Shown here piece by piece: positions 1 to 10,930 of a stretch of DNA of 64,000 bases. The position numbers were made by a program, and so were the translations under genes. Origin of the DNA: Torymus aiolomorphi (lineage: Eukaryota > Arthropoda > Insecta > Hymenoptera > Torymidae); contig CM070873.1 in assembly GCA_036365515.1 (NCBI GenBank), forward strand, positions 72,752,529 to 72,816,528, in the 5' to 3' direction. The notes beneath the pieces were generated by a model, which ran no database searches, was not told the DNA's origin, and saw only the letters and a program-made list of their open reading frames with translations. Every line of letters starts with the position of its first letter. Positions within the stretch are counted from its first letter, which is position 1.

Positions 1-180
1 AATGTATCAGATTCATTTTTTATTATAATTGTATTATATACTAAAGTGATACGCTTTTTTTTTAAAGTTGCAAAAATTAAACGATGTCTATAGTATGTTA
101 AAATATAATTTTCTTCATGTAATGTAAAAGTCTGCACCGTGTGTTGCAGCTTAAATTGCATCGAAAATTTTTAAAAGGTA
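1..180. other. AT-rich flank, nothing recognised
   Basis: AT-rich sequence with homopolymer runs and no supported reading frame. It ends in the TA that flanks the foldback element on its right. Confidence 0.6.
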
Positions 181-731
181 TCCCGCGTAAAAAAAGTTGA
201 GATCACAAAAAGATCGCTTTAAGATATATCTCGATTATGGCACTATTTAATACTTTTTAAGATGAAAAGTCTCAACGAATAATTAAGATGATTTTAATAT
301 TTTTTTAATCATCGCTACATTCGGCCTTTTAAAGCATTTTTAAGATGGTTTTCAGACATACGAAATTCATTATTTAATATCATTTTAAGATAGATTTGAG
401 ATGCTTTTGAAATGAATTTGAGACGAATTCGAGACGAGCTTTTGTACCGAATTTAAGATGATATTTAGATTTTTTAAGATGATGATAAGATTAACTCAAG
501 ACAAACTTTTATGACAACTTTAAGATGTCTGATAAATGAATTGATTCGAAAATTTTTAAATTTATTAAAAAAAATTTTTTAATCGATTCTTTAAACCCGA
601 TTAAGGGGTTTATACCAAAAGCAAGGCAAGCCTTGAAGTTTAGACTCTTGTTAAAGAGTGATTTAAAGGCTGAATATCTCGGACTTATATACTCTCGGCG
701 TTTCAATGTGTTTAGGGGTGCCCCGATCGGT

Positions 732-814
732 GCGCCGCGTAGCGACGGCAAATGACAACCATGAGTTCGGTTACTTCCGATCGGTTGTTACCGTCGTTAA
801 ACGCTACGCGGCGC
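732..814. repeat. GC-rich central hairpin of the foldback
   Basis: GCGCCGCGTAGCG at 732-744 pairs with CGCTACGCGGCGC at 802-814, and the pairing continues inward. The unpaired loop is about 20-25 bases. This is the symmetry centre of the 181-1668 element. Confidence 0.8.
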
Positions 815-889
815 ATCGATCGGGGCACCCCTAAACACATTGAAACGTTGAGAGTATATAAGTCCGAGAGATTCAGCCTTTAAATCACT

Positions 890-1191
890 TAAGATAAATG
901 GGTTTTTACTCCTAGCGAGGTTTTTCCCCATTCTACACTCCACATAGTAGTCCAGCCATACAACCGTTTTTGCTCTATAACTTCTGATAGTGTGGAAATG
1001 TCCTCATAGGGTAACGCACAACTTCCTCTTTTTGATTTCCTTCTTTAAGGAGAGGTAACTGGAATCGCCCAGGCTCCTCCTACGTGGATTCATTTCTACA
1101 TAAGGGGCTCCTGGACGGTGATCCGGGCAGGCTGTACCTCACTGGTAGGGGGCGACGGAGGGGGCCCCCACCATCCCTTCTTTCTTTCTTT
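890..1191 (+). mobile_element. 302-bp retro-insert in the foldback right arm
   Basis: CCTTTAAATCACT occurs at 877-889 and again at 1192-1204. Between the copies are 302 bases with no counterpart in the left arm, while the arms pair again immediately outside. The left arm therefore gives the empty site, and the 13-bp repeat is a target-site duplication. The insert ends in a CTTT-type tail (about 1174-1191), as expected of a target-primed retroelement. I see no Pol III A or B box, so a 5'-truncated LINE 3' end or a non-tRNA SINE is likely. The family is not recognised. Confidence 0.8.
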
Positions 1192-1668
1192 CCTTTAAAT
1201 CACTCTTTAACAAGAGTCTAAACTTTAAGGCTTGCCTTGCTTTTGGTATAAATTCCTTAATCGGGTTTAAAGAAATGATTAAAAAAATTTTTTTTTTTTA
1301 ATTTTGGAATCAATTCATTTTTCAAACATCTTAAAGTTGTCATAAAAGTTTGTCTCAAATTAATCTTATCATCATAAAATCTCAAAATCATCTTACATTT
1401 AGTACGAAAGTTCGTCTCGAATTCGTCTCAAATTCATTTCAAAAGCATCTCAAATTTATCTTAAAATGATATTAAATAATGAATTTCGTATGTCTGAAAA
1501 CCATCTTAAAAATGCTTTAAAAGGCCAAATGTAGCGATGATTAAAAAAATATTAAAATCATCTTAATTATTCGTTGAGACTTTTCATCTTAAAAAGTATT
1601 AAATAGTGCCATAATCGAGACATATTTTAAAACGATCTTTTTGTGATCTCAACTTTTTTTACGTGGGA

Positions 1669-2219
1669 TAATAGAGTATAAACGAGAAAAGCTAATATAT
1701 CTATTATGTCATTAGTTAAGTGCAAAAGTGAATTGCAGCTAAGTGCATTTACCTCTAAAGAATATATTACTTAATTTTTGTTACAGTATTCACTTCACTG
1801 CTATGCGCATCTCCCTTAATCTTAAAGCTGTATATATACTATTCAAAAACATTTTGAAGCATGTCCTCTGCGCTCTAACCAAGAATAAATTTATTAAATC
1901 AACCACTCAACTCCCAAACATCATCGCCGAGTCACCAGCGACAATCTCGACATAAAAATGAAATTTCCTCCGCCGCAGTACACCGACAAAAAATGCCATT
2001 ATACTCTGTGGCGAAGCAAGCCAAAGAAGAAAAAGAAGAAAAAGTAATTCCCCACCTTCTTCCTCTCATGGAGAAACTTTCCCTCGCACCTTCCCTTCTT
2101 AGGTCAACGCACTGCACAATGATGGGGGAGGTCGAGAGCGACTACTGCCCCGTAAAAGACTACTCAAAGAGAGTGCGAGAGTATATATAAAAAAAATGAG
2201 TGTACACGTATATACGTAC
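1669..2219. other. AT-rich stretch, possible intron
   Basis: After the TA flank there is AT-rich sequence, then a slightly richer segment at 1930-2160. Frames there are short and lack recognisable domains. If the exon at 2220-2362 is real, this would be the start of its first intron. No downstream exon could be identified. Confidence 0.4.
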
Positions 2220-2362
2220 CAATTGAGCTGAGTGAGCTGGCGTCTAGCGCAGACCGCATAGACGAGGAAAGCCGAGGCGGCGCCGGCCATCGCCCCGACG
2301 GTGCCGAGGATGACCGCGAGCTCCGTCGCCCGCTCCGAGTCCCCACCTCCGCCCGGGTCCAT
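2220..2362 (-). CDS. Candidate first coding exon, one membrane helix
   Basis: I do not recognise this protein. The minus-strand frame opens at an ATG in a favourable context (GAAGCGATGG) and gives an acidic, glycine-rich N-terminus starting MDPGGGGDSERATE. A hydrophobic stretch follows at residues 15-38 (AVILGTVGAMAGAASAFLVY), then the basic pair RR and QLTQL. This resembles a single membrane helix with a positive cytoplasmic flank. A plausible donor (TTG then GTACGTAT) closes the exon after 47 codons plus two bases. Past it the frame runs into intron-like AT-rich sequence. GC content and hydrophobic pattern are coding-like, but no second exon is seen. It could be a chance frame in a CpG-rich promoter. 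Confidence 0.4.
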
Positions 2363-2830
2363 CGCTTCTGCTGCTGGTCTACTGCTGCAAGCTTCTCGTG
2401 TCCTCTATAACCGCGCCGCGCCGCTGCTTACATTGTCGCTGCTGCCTCTGGCTATTAGTCTCTGCCAAAAGAGAGAGAGAATATTACTATATATACGAAT
2501 ATTACTACTCTGCTCGCTGTATATTATATGACGCGGAGGTATTGTGCGCGAGGAGTGGCTTTTCGGCGCCTGATTTATGGACGCGTAGGTGGACGTATGA
2601 GGATGCCTCTGATATTGATCGCAGACGGGGAACGGAGGAAGGTTATTGCCCACGAAATGAATTTGATATCGAAAAAATCCACTGGCTGGGGTGTTATATA
2701 TAGGGAAAGAGCCTGGCGTGAAAGCGCGGCGCATTGTGTAGCTGCGTTTCCAGTCGCTTATTGCACGCCGGTCGGTGCGACAATGAAAATGCAACAATGC
2801 GAATGAGATACGGACAATAGGACGCTTTCT
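2363..2830 (-). promoter_or_regulatory. CpG-rich region upstream of the candidate exon
   Basis: Moderately GC-rich sequence with frequent CG dinucleotides lies directly upstream of the minus-strand ATG at 2362. It would hold the 5' UTR and promoter if that exon is real. Several overlapping frames cross it on both strands but show no domain or consistent coding pattern. No single core promoter site can be assigned. Confidence 0.3.
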
Positions 2831-4016
2831 GGACTTTCTAAATGTTTCTTCTTTTTATCTCTCAATAGGCGATTGTTCTCTGTTTGGGTATATAATTTTT
2901 CCATTGAGCGATTTGTTTTACCTTTTTTAATTTCGACTAGGCTTTGGAGTATATGTGATTACGTGCTTATTCGCGATAAATTTTGGTTGTTTTTTTTTTC
3001 TATTTTTGAAATACTTTTTGAAAACAAAAAATAATTTGGGTTTATTAAAATAAAAATTATGTATTCAAAAGATGACATTTTTTGTAATTTCGTGTCTTTT
3101 TGAGGATTTTTTAACAAAAACATAAAATAAGTCCTCTGAATAAAACGAACGGTTGTCAATAGAGGTTTTTTAATATAAAAGTATCATTTCATGCAGATAA
3201 TATCAATGCTATCTCTTTTATAATCAGATAGCATTATAAAACATGGAAAGTTACTAATTTTACTTTATGTGAATATTGCTTTATGATTTTAACGTACTTG
3301 CATAATTATTATGCGTAAATTTGAAAATTAATATTCAAAAATTATTTCACATTTTGAATATATTTTGAATAACTGTTAATTAAATTTAATATAATATTGA
3401 CTTACGTCAGTTGCATAATCAATAATATACTTATAATGATATCTTCCCCCGCGAAAATAATTTGATAATGTATATTTTAAAAATAATGTTGAACTCCACA
3501 GTTAAAAATACGTATTCGAACAAAAAATCATTCGCATTGTACGATTTTGCATAAAATCCACTACCCATCATACAACTTTTTAATTAAAATTGCAAAACAA
3601 AATAACTTCGCAAAATTATTATTCCGCATATTTAATTCAAACATAATATTGACATCCGGAACAAACAATCTCATTATCATAATTAAGGCGATATCGTCCA
3701 AAATCAATAGCACATTTCTGCGTGATTAAAATTCGCTCATCGACAAAACACTCCGTTCCTATACTCTTTAAAATAAACCTTTCGCCGTGGAGTAACTAGG
3801 GAGGAAATAACTACGAACGTCGTAGAGGACTCTCTCCTTCGCGCGCTTTTATGAAGTGTAAAATAAACAGTTCCTTTATCCGGGACGACGTAACATATAA
3901 GGTGCAATCAAGCCGAAACGCGGAAGGACAATTCCCGCGCGGGCGAGCGGAGAGAATCCTATTTATTTTACGACCGCTGCGCATTCGGATCTTCGCGAAA
4001 CTTCGTGGCGCGCGCG
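2831..4016. other. AT-rich, no gene seen
   Basis: Low-complexity AT-rich sequence to about 3750, then a CpG-richer piece (3770-4015) ending in a GCGCGCG run before the TG tract. No inverted repeat, RNA gene or credible frame was found. Confidence 0.5.
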
Positions 4017-4017
4017 C

Positions 4018-4048
<31 letters not shown>

Positions 4049-4059
4049 CGTGTGTGTGC

Positions 4060-4092
<33 letters not shown>
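4017..4092. repeat. TG microsatellite
   Basis: A (TG)n tract interrupted by a few GC and CG steps. The apparent cysteine/valine-rich reading frame across it is a repeat artefact. Confidence 0.95.
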
Positions 4093-4097
<5 letters not shown>

Positions 4098-4230
4098 AAA
4101 GGAAAGATAGGGAGAGTGAATGAAATGGTTACAAGGGGCCGACTGATGGAATCTCTCGGGAACTAACGTCTTTTGTATATTTAAATTGAAACTCCCTAAA
4201 GGAAAAACAAAAATATTTTTGTCAATTTAA

Positions 4231-4475
4231 CAGGTTCAGTGCCGTGGTGAAATTTGAAATAATTCAATACTTTTCCATTATTTTTCTATATATTTATTTA
4301 TACTTCTATTATATTTCCGGTTAAGTAAAATAATAAATTTGTTTTCTGAAAGTCAATGAATACGATAAATTAATTAATTAAAAGAATTATTAGTTTTAAC
4401 TATTTCTTCTAAAATTAAAAGAAAAGTTTTTAAAGTAATTCATGGTACAATATGTACCATGCCGCACTTAACCTG
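4231..4475. mobile_element. TTAA-flanked MITE, 245 bp
   Basis: TTAA at 4227-4230 and 4476-4479 brackets ends CAGGTTCAGTGCCG (left) and, read inward from the right, CAGGTTAAGTGCGG. The TTAA duplication is the hallmark of piggyBac-type transposition, although these ends do not start with CCC. No coding content. Confidence 0.7.
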
Positions 4476-4523
4476 TTAAAATGAATGCACCGTTCACCTA
4501 TCGGATACAAAAATGATCAACAA

Positions 4524-4763
4524 CCCTGGTAGAAAATTAACCATATTTTATAGCTAACGTGTTAATTAAATGGAAGCATTTTTAGCAAAAATAATATAAT
4601 TCATCTAAAAGTTCTACTATTACTTAAAATGCATATTTTATGAAGTGTAAATGCCATAATTTATTTCGGATTGGTAGATAATTATGAAATTCAAGCAGTG
4701 GTCGTTTTTAGCCACAAAGTTAACTGAAAAATAGCTAGCTTCTGGTTAACATTTTTACCAGGG
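4524..4763. mobile_element. Small TIR element, CCCTGGTA ends
   Basis: CCCTGGTAGAAAATTAACCA at the left matches the reverse complement of the right end (TGGTTAACATTTTTACCAGG). About 240 bases with no frame. I could not see a clear target duplication, so the superfamily is open. Confidence 0.65.
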
Positions 4764-5433
4764 AAGCAAAAAGTAAAATTTAAAACGTCATAGGACTGAA
4801 CAACATGATGTCTATTATACTAAAAGACAGAATTCGTTACTTATTCTTAACATGGCACTATAATAACTATTAAAATATCCATATGTTATATAGTTACAAT
4901 ATTATAGCCACGGAACAAAGACTCTCTTCTCTCAGCTCAATAGCTATAAAACGACGTCGTCTCGAGAACACCGTCGTCGGCACTATTTTTAAAACCTCTA
5001 TATAGATCGGCACGCATCGAAGTAGAAAAGATCAAATAGGGTCGGGCGTAATTCGACGTATATATATACACACACACATACATACACACGGTGCTCCAGG
5101 AATTGCTCCACGAGCTGCAGGAATTTTTCAATTTCTCGCTGCTGTATACGCCCCCATTTGTAAAATAATTTATTCTCGTCTTATACATATATACCTGTAT
5201 ACATGCGCCACTGCATCACGCGCGCAAATACATCAACAGCCTCCCGGTAATCGTTCGGATTTCCATTTCCCGGTGATGCGAACGAATCCTCAATTCACGC
5301 GGCTATTTACGAGCAGGTAATGAATTTCACCCGCGATACTACTCAATTGCAATTGCGCGGAATTTGCATTATCAATTTAATTTTCCATAGACAGTCGCCG
5401 CGATCAATGATGTCGCAAGCGCGCCGCGTTTAT
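4764..5433. other. Intergenic or intronic, no feature seen
   Basis: AT-rich to 4900, then mixed sequence with CpG and short TA/CA runs near 5058-5090. The frames here have no recognisable domain. Confidence 0.5.
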
Positions 5434-5595
<162 letters not shown>

Positions 5596-5686
5596 ATTAG
5601 TATCGCGACGTAATAATTTCAGATCTGTCTAGCGGTCTGCATATTAGCTATAAATTTAGAAAATCGCGCAGGTGGCGCGGAGTTGA

Positions 5687-5962
5687 TCGTCGGCTTAGTG
5701 GAAAAAGCGGATACGTCGATTTTTCGTTGGAAAAGCGGACACCTGCGCTTGAATTTTGTTGGCTTTATAAAATAAGTAAATTTGATAAATGTATAATTGA
5801 AGCAACGATACCAGAAAATACATAAATAAAGTACAGACCAATGCAAATGGTTGTCCAGTGCTAGTGGATCTCAACTTAAATAATAGTAATTTAAACTCCG
5901 ACACGAAGTATGCGATTTTTCAACTAAAATCGCCGTGTCCGTTTTTTCCACTAAGCCGACGA
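5687..5962. mobile_element. TIR element, TCGTCGGCTTAGTGG ends
   Basis: TCGTCGGCTTAGTGGAAAAA at the left is matched by the reverse complement of the right end (TTTTTCCACTAAGCCGACGA). The inner sequence also repeats a GCGGA(T/C)AC motif in both orientations. GA flanks both sides but is too short to count as a firm duplication. No frame. Confidence 0.6.
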
Positions 5963-6180
5963 GATGATGTCTCTATTTGTGAGTCTGGGCGGGGAAAATA
6001 ATAAGCACTTGCTCTCTGTTGCATAAGTAATTGTTCCGCGATGTGATTGGATTCTTGGTGTCAAGATTCTTTCTTTGTGAAAAGATGATTCCGAATGAAT
6101 CGTCTGATCAAACTCGCTCTTGTACTACTTACATTGTGTTACGTATGGAAAGAAAGACAACGGAACGCATTAAAAATGAA

Positions 6181-6403
6181 GGTGTTTGAAATGTCGAACG
6201 TTCATAGTGAACGAAAGATTTTTGCCATTTTCAAATTGAGCCGAATTTGGCTACTTAATACATTTAAAATCGGATAATAACTGTATTTCTTCACTTCTCA
6301 CTCTTGCAGTCACCAGTAAACCACACTCCGGGGAATTCTAACCAGAATTAGAAACTTTAAGTTAATATTTCGTTCTTTATGAACGTTCGGAATTTCAAAC
6401 ACG
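6181..6403. mobile_element. TIR element with 10-bp target duplication
   Basis: TAAAAATGAA at 6171-6180 is repeated exactly at 6404-6413. Between them are terminal inverted repeats starting GGTGTTTGAAAT (left) and CGTGTTTGAAAT (right, read inward). These continue through the palindromic GAACGTTC block. A 9-10-bp duplication is typical of Mutator-like elements and longer than the 8 bp of hAT. No transposase is present. Confidence 0.75.
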
Positions 6404-6434
6404 TAAAAATGAATAAGTCACGTAAAAAATATAT

Positions 6435-6507
6435 GCAACGACCCGAGCTCGAACTCATGGATCCGGGATTCTATAAACCGGTGCTCTGACCACTGAGCTA
6501 TCGTTAC
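6435..6507 (-). tRNA. tRNA-like sequence, probably degenerate
   Basis: The minus strand gives 73 bases with a seven-pair acceptor stem (GTAACGA with TCGTTGC, one G-T pair) and a good D arm (GCTCAGTGGTCAGAGC, also a Pol III A box). A TTCGA motif stands at the T-loop position. The anticodon stem pairs poorly and the T stem has mismatches, so the anticodon cannot be read safely. A tRNA pseudogene or SINE head is more likely than a working tRNA gene. Confidence 0.5.
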
Positions 6508-8822
6508 GAGGCTTGCTCAAAAGTTACGCGCGCATCTTCTTTTGTCGTTGTTCTGACGCGTCAGGGTTCGGATGACAGTCGAACTTAGCCCGTGAATTGG
6601 AACTTCAACCTATTAAATTATTACAACGGCATTTTACTTCATTTGTCTGTATCTACGCGACGAAAAAATCATATTGTTCGTTCCAATGACAGATTATGTT
6701 CTTTGACAATCAATTATGATCTATCACGGTTCGCCTCTCTTACGTAAAACTCATTATAAAAGCGGTTTTTAAGATCGCGCGAATTCGCGTCCTCGTGTTT
6801 TAGGCACTTACCCGAGCGAAGAGCAGCTTACGTATAATCTTATGGCCTTAGATTTTCAATAGCTTAATAGCCGCAGCCTGTATGCGCGCCATTCGCAATC
6901 GATCAATTGTAAAATTCAAACATTTTATTGATTGTAACAATAGCTTTGTGAAATTGAAATGGATGTTGAATTGTATTGTCGTTAAATTGTTATTATTATA
7001 ACAATACGATAAAATATACGCAATAAATGCAAAACATAGCAATTAGTCAGATGTTAAATTTTAGTGAAAATAAAATACGAGAATTATATGAATTCATTCT
7101 GAAAATGAAAAATAATATATTTTATTGTTTTTATGAAAAACATATATAATATTTTTCAGAATCTAATTTTAACGATTCTGTTACCCATTTTATACAAAAA
7201 TATATATCTATTATGTATAACTACAATATGCTTTTTATAACATCTGTTTATAAGAAACGCAACTGTGATAAATTGAACGAACGAATAAAAACATCGTATA
7301 TAAATTAAAACTTTCGCAATACAATTCATAGAAAATTGAATAAATACTTTTCGTGCAAAACTTCGTGCGCGCGCCCTTAGCGAGCAGCTTGTTATACTCA
7401 AAAGTTTAATCTTCTCAAAAACTCGAGGAAATCCTTTCGCGGGAAACTTTGACGGAGATCGCGCGTATATAAAACAAGAAAAATTTCACCTCATCCATAT
7501 GACTTTCGAATAACAAAATATTTTGCCGAGCTCCGGAAATTTATCATCCGCCCAATAAACCCGTCATATTAATCATTCGCAACATAGATCCCCTGCCCAA
7601 CTACACACACACTTGCGCGCGCGCGGCATAATAATCCGCGGATGAAAAATGGCAGCGATGCTCGGGCGAAATTAAGAAAAAAGCGCCGCCCCCGGCAAAT
7701 CGGAACAATGCAGCGCGCTCTACTTGATTACGACCGCGCGGGTTACAAATTTACAATCTTTATTACACGCGACACAAGATACGGACAGTATTACTCATCG
7801 ACGTCATCTCTGCGTCGCGCAGTAACAACGAAGAACAAAAACGGAAAGAAAGTACACGAGGTGGTGGTGGGAATTTCGAGGATCAACGAAATTCCATTCG
7901 CCGCTACTGTATAGATATCTGTGACTTCCAGGAATAACGACCTAACCTACTTTTACGTGTTTTCAAAAAATGACATTTCAAAATTTCTGTCATGACACTT
8001 CATATATAAGATCGAAATGCGCGACATGAGTCATAACAATGTAGACATTTACAAAGGTATCGAATATCTTTCGAACTTCACTATCAGCTGCTAGAATACA
8101 TTTTTATTATTTTTATAAACAAACAAAACAATGTAGATAAGTCGTTATTCCGGTATCTGTGCAGTTAAGCGGTTTAGGAAAATTGTTTAAATAAGATAAA
8201 TAACATAGTTATTTCTACACTTAAAACATAGAATACGAATTCTTTTTTAAATATTTATTTCCATTTATGCGCCTCCCAACGGAATATGCGTAAAGTCAAC
8301 GGAATTTGGTAAACCGAATACCGAACGTTACTCGGTTACTGTTTATGCACACTCGCCCCATCGCCCGGCAATCAAAGCTGTTAGGTTACCTTTTATTATC
8401 TACTGCCTTTGATCTTTGTTGCTATAAAAATAGGTATGTTGTAATCTATTTATTGTATAGTATTAACTTTAAAACGGTGCTTTTAATTAAATATAAATAT
8501 TCAGTTAAGTGGTTTTTCCGGGTACAGGTGCAGTTAAGTGGTTATGCACTTAGCTGATATTTGCTCTTTGAACGCGTTTCAGATTTCCGGATCAAGTCTA
8601 CATTAAAAACCGCTGCTAACTACTTTAGCAGAATGCTTTCTCAAAGGGAATTGATAAATTACATCAAATAATTTTTTTAAATATATATTTTAATATAAAA
8701 TTTCATTCTTGAAATGATCAAGAAAATTATATTTAAAATAGCTAGTTATGTAGTAATTATTAAATTGTAAATTAAAAAGTTTAAGGTATTATCACATGCT
8801 TTATAAATTAATTGCATTTCTT
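6508..8822. other. Long AT-rich tract, no gene seen
   Basis: AT-rich sequence with one CpG-richer island at about 7590-7910. A 90-codon frame there (7642-7914) is basic and low in recognisable pattern, and I do not accept it as a gene. No RNA gene or clear inverted repeat was seen. Confidence 0.5.
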
Positions 8823-8985
8823 CGAAATTTCTTCGGCGTTTTCTTCGAAAACCTGCTAACTCGGCGTTTGCTTCAAAACCCCGCCAACTCAGCGAAGACT
8901 TCGAAAATCAACCAACTCATAGAGTGGTTTCAAAAACCATATAACTCGGCGAAGGTTTTTAATATCCTCTAACTCAGGCGTGTTT
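8823..8985. repeat. Degenerate 28-40-bp minisatellite
   Basis: About five units share the pattern CTTCGAAAACC, a few bases, AACTCGGCG. The units are diverged and change length, ending near a poly(T) run at 8985. Unknown family. Confidence 0.6.
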
Positions 8986-9029
8986 TTTTTTTTTTCTTTA
9001 ATTTTGTAGTGGCAGCTCTAGGATGATGT

Positions 9030-9565
9030 TAACGTACAATTTCTGTATAAGCGATGAAAAAAATTATTTTCGATTTTTCCATATTTTTCTTTATTATTTT
9101 ACCGACTTAATATTATCCATTTGGGCGGACAAAAATATGGGTTGATAGGTAATTGCAGGATCTTTGAGAAAATGTGACTACTTCCGACGGATGTCCAAAC
9201 TAAACGCCGTAAACAAATATTTTTGATTTTTCCATATTTTTCTTTATTTTTTTTAACCGACTTAATATTATCCGTTTGGCCCGAAAAAAATATGGATACA
9301 TAGGGATTTTTAAGGCCTTTCAGAAAATGGGTCTACTTCCGACCGATATCCAAACCCAGAGACGAAAAAAATTATTTTCGATTTTTTCATATTTTTCTTT
9401 ATTCTTTTTTAAATACTTAACATTACCTCGCTTTGCTCGTGCGAAAAACGTCACACGACATAAATCATCACCTTCCGCACCAGTGTCGAAATGTACTATT
9501 ATGTACCTGCCAAAGATAAACTTGATATCTCTGCCCAGTTTCGAGTTATGCTGCGGACAAATTTA

Positions 9566-9656
<91 letters not shown>

Positions 9657-9780
9657 AACACACACACACATTTTCTAGAAAACGCATATTTTGACTCAGG
9701 GAGCTCAGAAATATCGAAAATCATCGAAATTTCGAGGACGAAAAATTTCACCGTTACCAAGCTTTCTCTTTAAGAAAGCA
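9030..9780 (+). repeat. Family H-like element with tandem subunits
   Basis: Three diverged subunits begin at about 9055, 9215 and 9365. Each carries ATTTTTCCATATTTTTCTTT followed by an ACTTAATATTATCC-type block. The right end resembles family H: a CA tract (9571-9669), about 90 bases of flank with TTTTCTAGAAAA, then the terminal hairpin GCTTTCTCTTTAAGAAAGC at 9761-9779 followed by AAAA. The left part differs from the other H copies, so it may be a related subfamily. Confidence 0.55.
9571..9669. repeat. CA microsatellite
   Basis: A (CA)n tract with a few AAAC interruptions. Reading frames across it are artefacts. Confidence 0.95.
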
Positions 9781-9879
9781 AAAGGGTAGTTAGAAAGTAT
9801 AAATTCCGGTGCTAACTCAATTTTGACCCTCAAGGGGGTTAGGTCGTTATTCCTAGAAGCCACAGACATATTCGTCTAT

Positions 9880-9914
9880 ACACACACACACACACACACG
9901 CACACGCACCCACC

Positions 9915-9962
<48 letters not shown>

Positions 9963-9993
9963 AACACAAACACACAAGGGATGAAAAATAAAG

Positions 9994-10024
<31 letters not shown>
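9880..10024. repeat. CA, CCCA and GA microsatellites
   Basis: CA repeats with GC and CCCA variants run to about 9976, and a (GA)n tract follows at 9996-10024. The serine/leucine and cysteine/valine frames here are artefacts. Confidence 0.95.
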
Positions 10025-10033
<9 letters not shown>

Positions 10034-10039
10034 GAAACT

Positions 10040-10930
10040 GCGTCGTGGAAAAAACGTCACCGTCATGTAGGCTTCCTGCGCGCGCGCGCGAGCGAATCGA
10101 TATAACTCGATGGTGAGTGGCGGGGGGAGGGGGGGGGGAGAGGCAGGTATTTTTGCGCGTAATCGGGGAGAGACATAAATCGCTCTCCATTCGCTTGGGT
10201 ATACATGTACATATGTACAGATATATAGATCGAGATAGACCCGTAAAAATCCCGGTGGCGCCGCGCGGATTATCCATTATAGTCATCGCCGCGGATGGCT
10301 AATCTTTTCTGTGCCTAGCGCGGGTACGTCACTGTCCCGTGTGTTTTCGAGATGGCGTTTTTATCGAAGGGCTCTATTATTATTCTATTGATAGATCGAG
10401 CCGAGGTGCGCGCGCGCGTATATTTTATAGAAGTATACGCATCTTTATCGGAAGCCTGTCCTCGCATTCTTTTTTTTTTACGAAAAAGATATGGGGAGAA
10501 TGCGGTCATGGGTCTGATCTGCGAGATGGTCGCGCGCTGAATTCTGGGAATTTTCCTCGTATTGATTCAGGCTCTTATATTGCCTCTCTTATAGATATAC
10601 AATATATTTTATTAAGGATTGTTTTGGCCCTCTGCGTAACTCGATAATGTACTTACGTATATACGAAAATAAATATAAGATGTGATTTAATCAGTGTAAG
10701 CGATGGGTTATTAAATAATTTCGTGAAGAAATTCGTATAGAGGATAATGATTTGTAATTGCGATATATTTGCGATTCCACCGTAACTTGCCCAAAACAGG
10801 TTTCAAAAAGATTATTGCTTAAATCGCTTCATTTTAAGTGCGAGCATGTTTATTCACACTATTTATATAACTTGCAAATCAACTTTTTAAAGCGAACCCA
10901 GAATCCATTACATCTACGAAAAGTTATAAT
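10040..10930. other. CpG-rich block then AT-rich, no gene accepted
   Basis: 10040-10560 is CpG-rich with a G-run (10121-10138), TA-rich short palindromes and several overlapping frames on both strands, none with a domain. It resembles a promoter or UTR of an unseen gene. From 10570 the sequence turns AT-rich. Confidence 0.4.

Larger units (their letters stand above)
181..1668. mobile_element. Long foldback element with TA flanks
   Basis: The left end starts TCCCGCGTAAAAAAAGTTGA and the right end is its close reverse complement (ending TTTTTTTACGTGGGA). Both arms stay complementary for about 570 bases, through the block shared by 600-722 and 818-889 plus 1205-1260. A compact GC-rich hairpin lies at the centre (732-744 pairs with 802-814). 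TA precedes the left end and follows the right end, which fits a TA target duplication as in Tc1/mariner-type MITEs. No transposase frame is present. The right arm is interrupted by a separate 302-bp insert, so the original element was about 1.17 kb. The superfamily is inferred from the TA flank only. Confidence 0.85.

Noticed and set aside
509..751. 80-codon frame
   Set aside because: It lies wholly within one arm of the foldback and is not kept in the other arm.
6435..6507. A functional tRNA gene
   Set aside because: The acceptor and D arms are good, but the anticodon and T stems do not pair properly. Listed as tRNA-like only.
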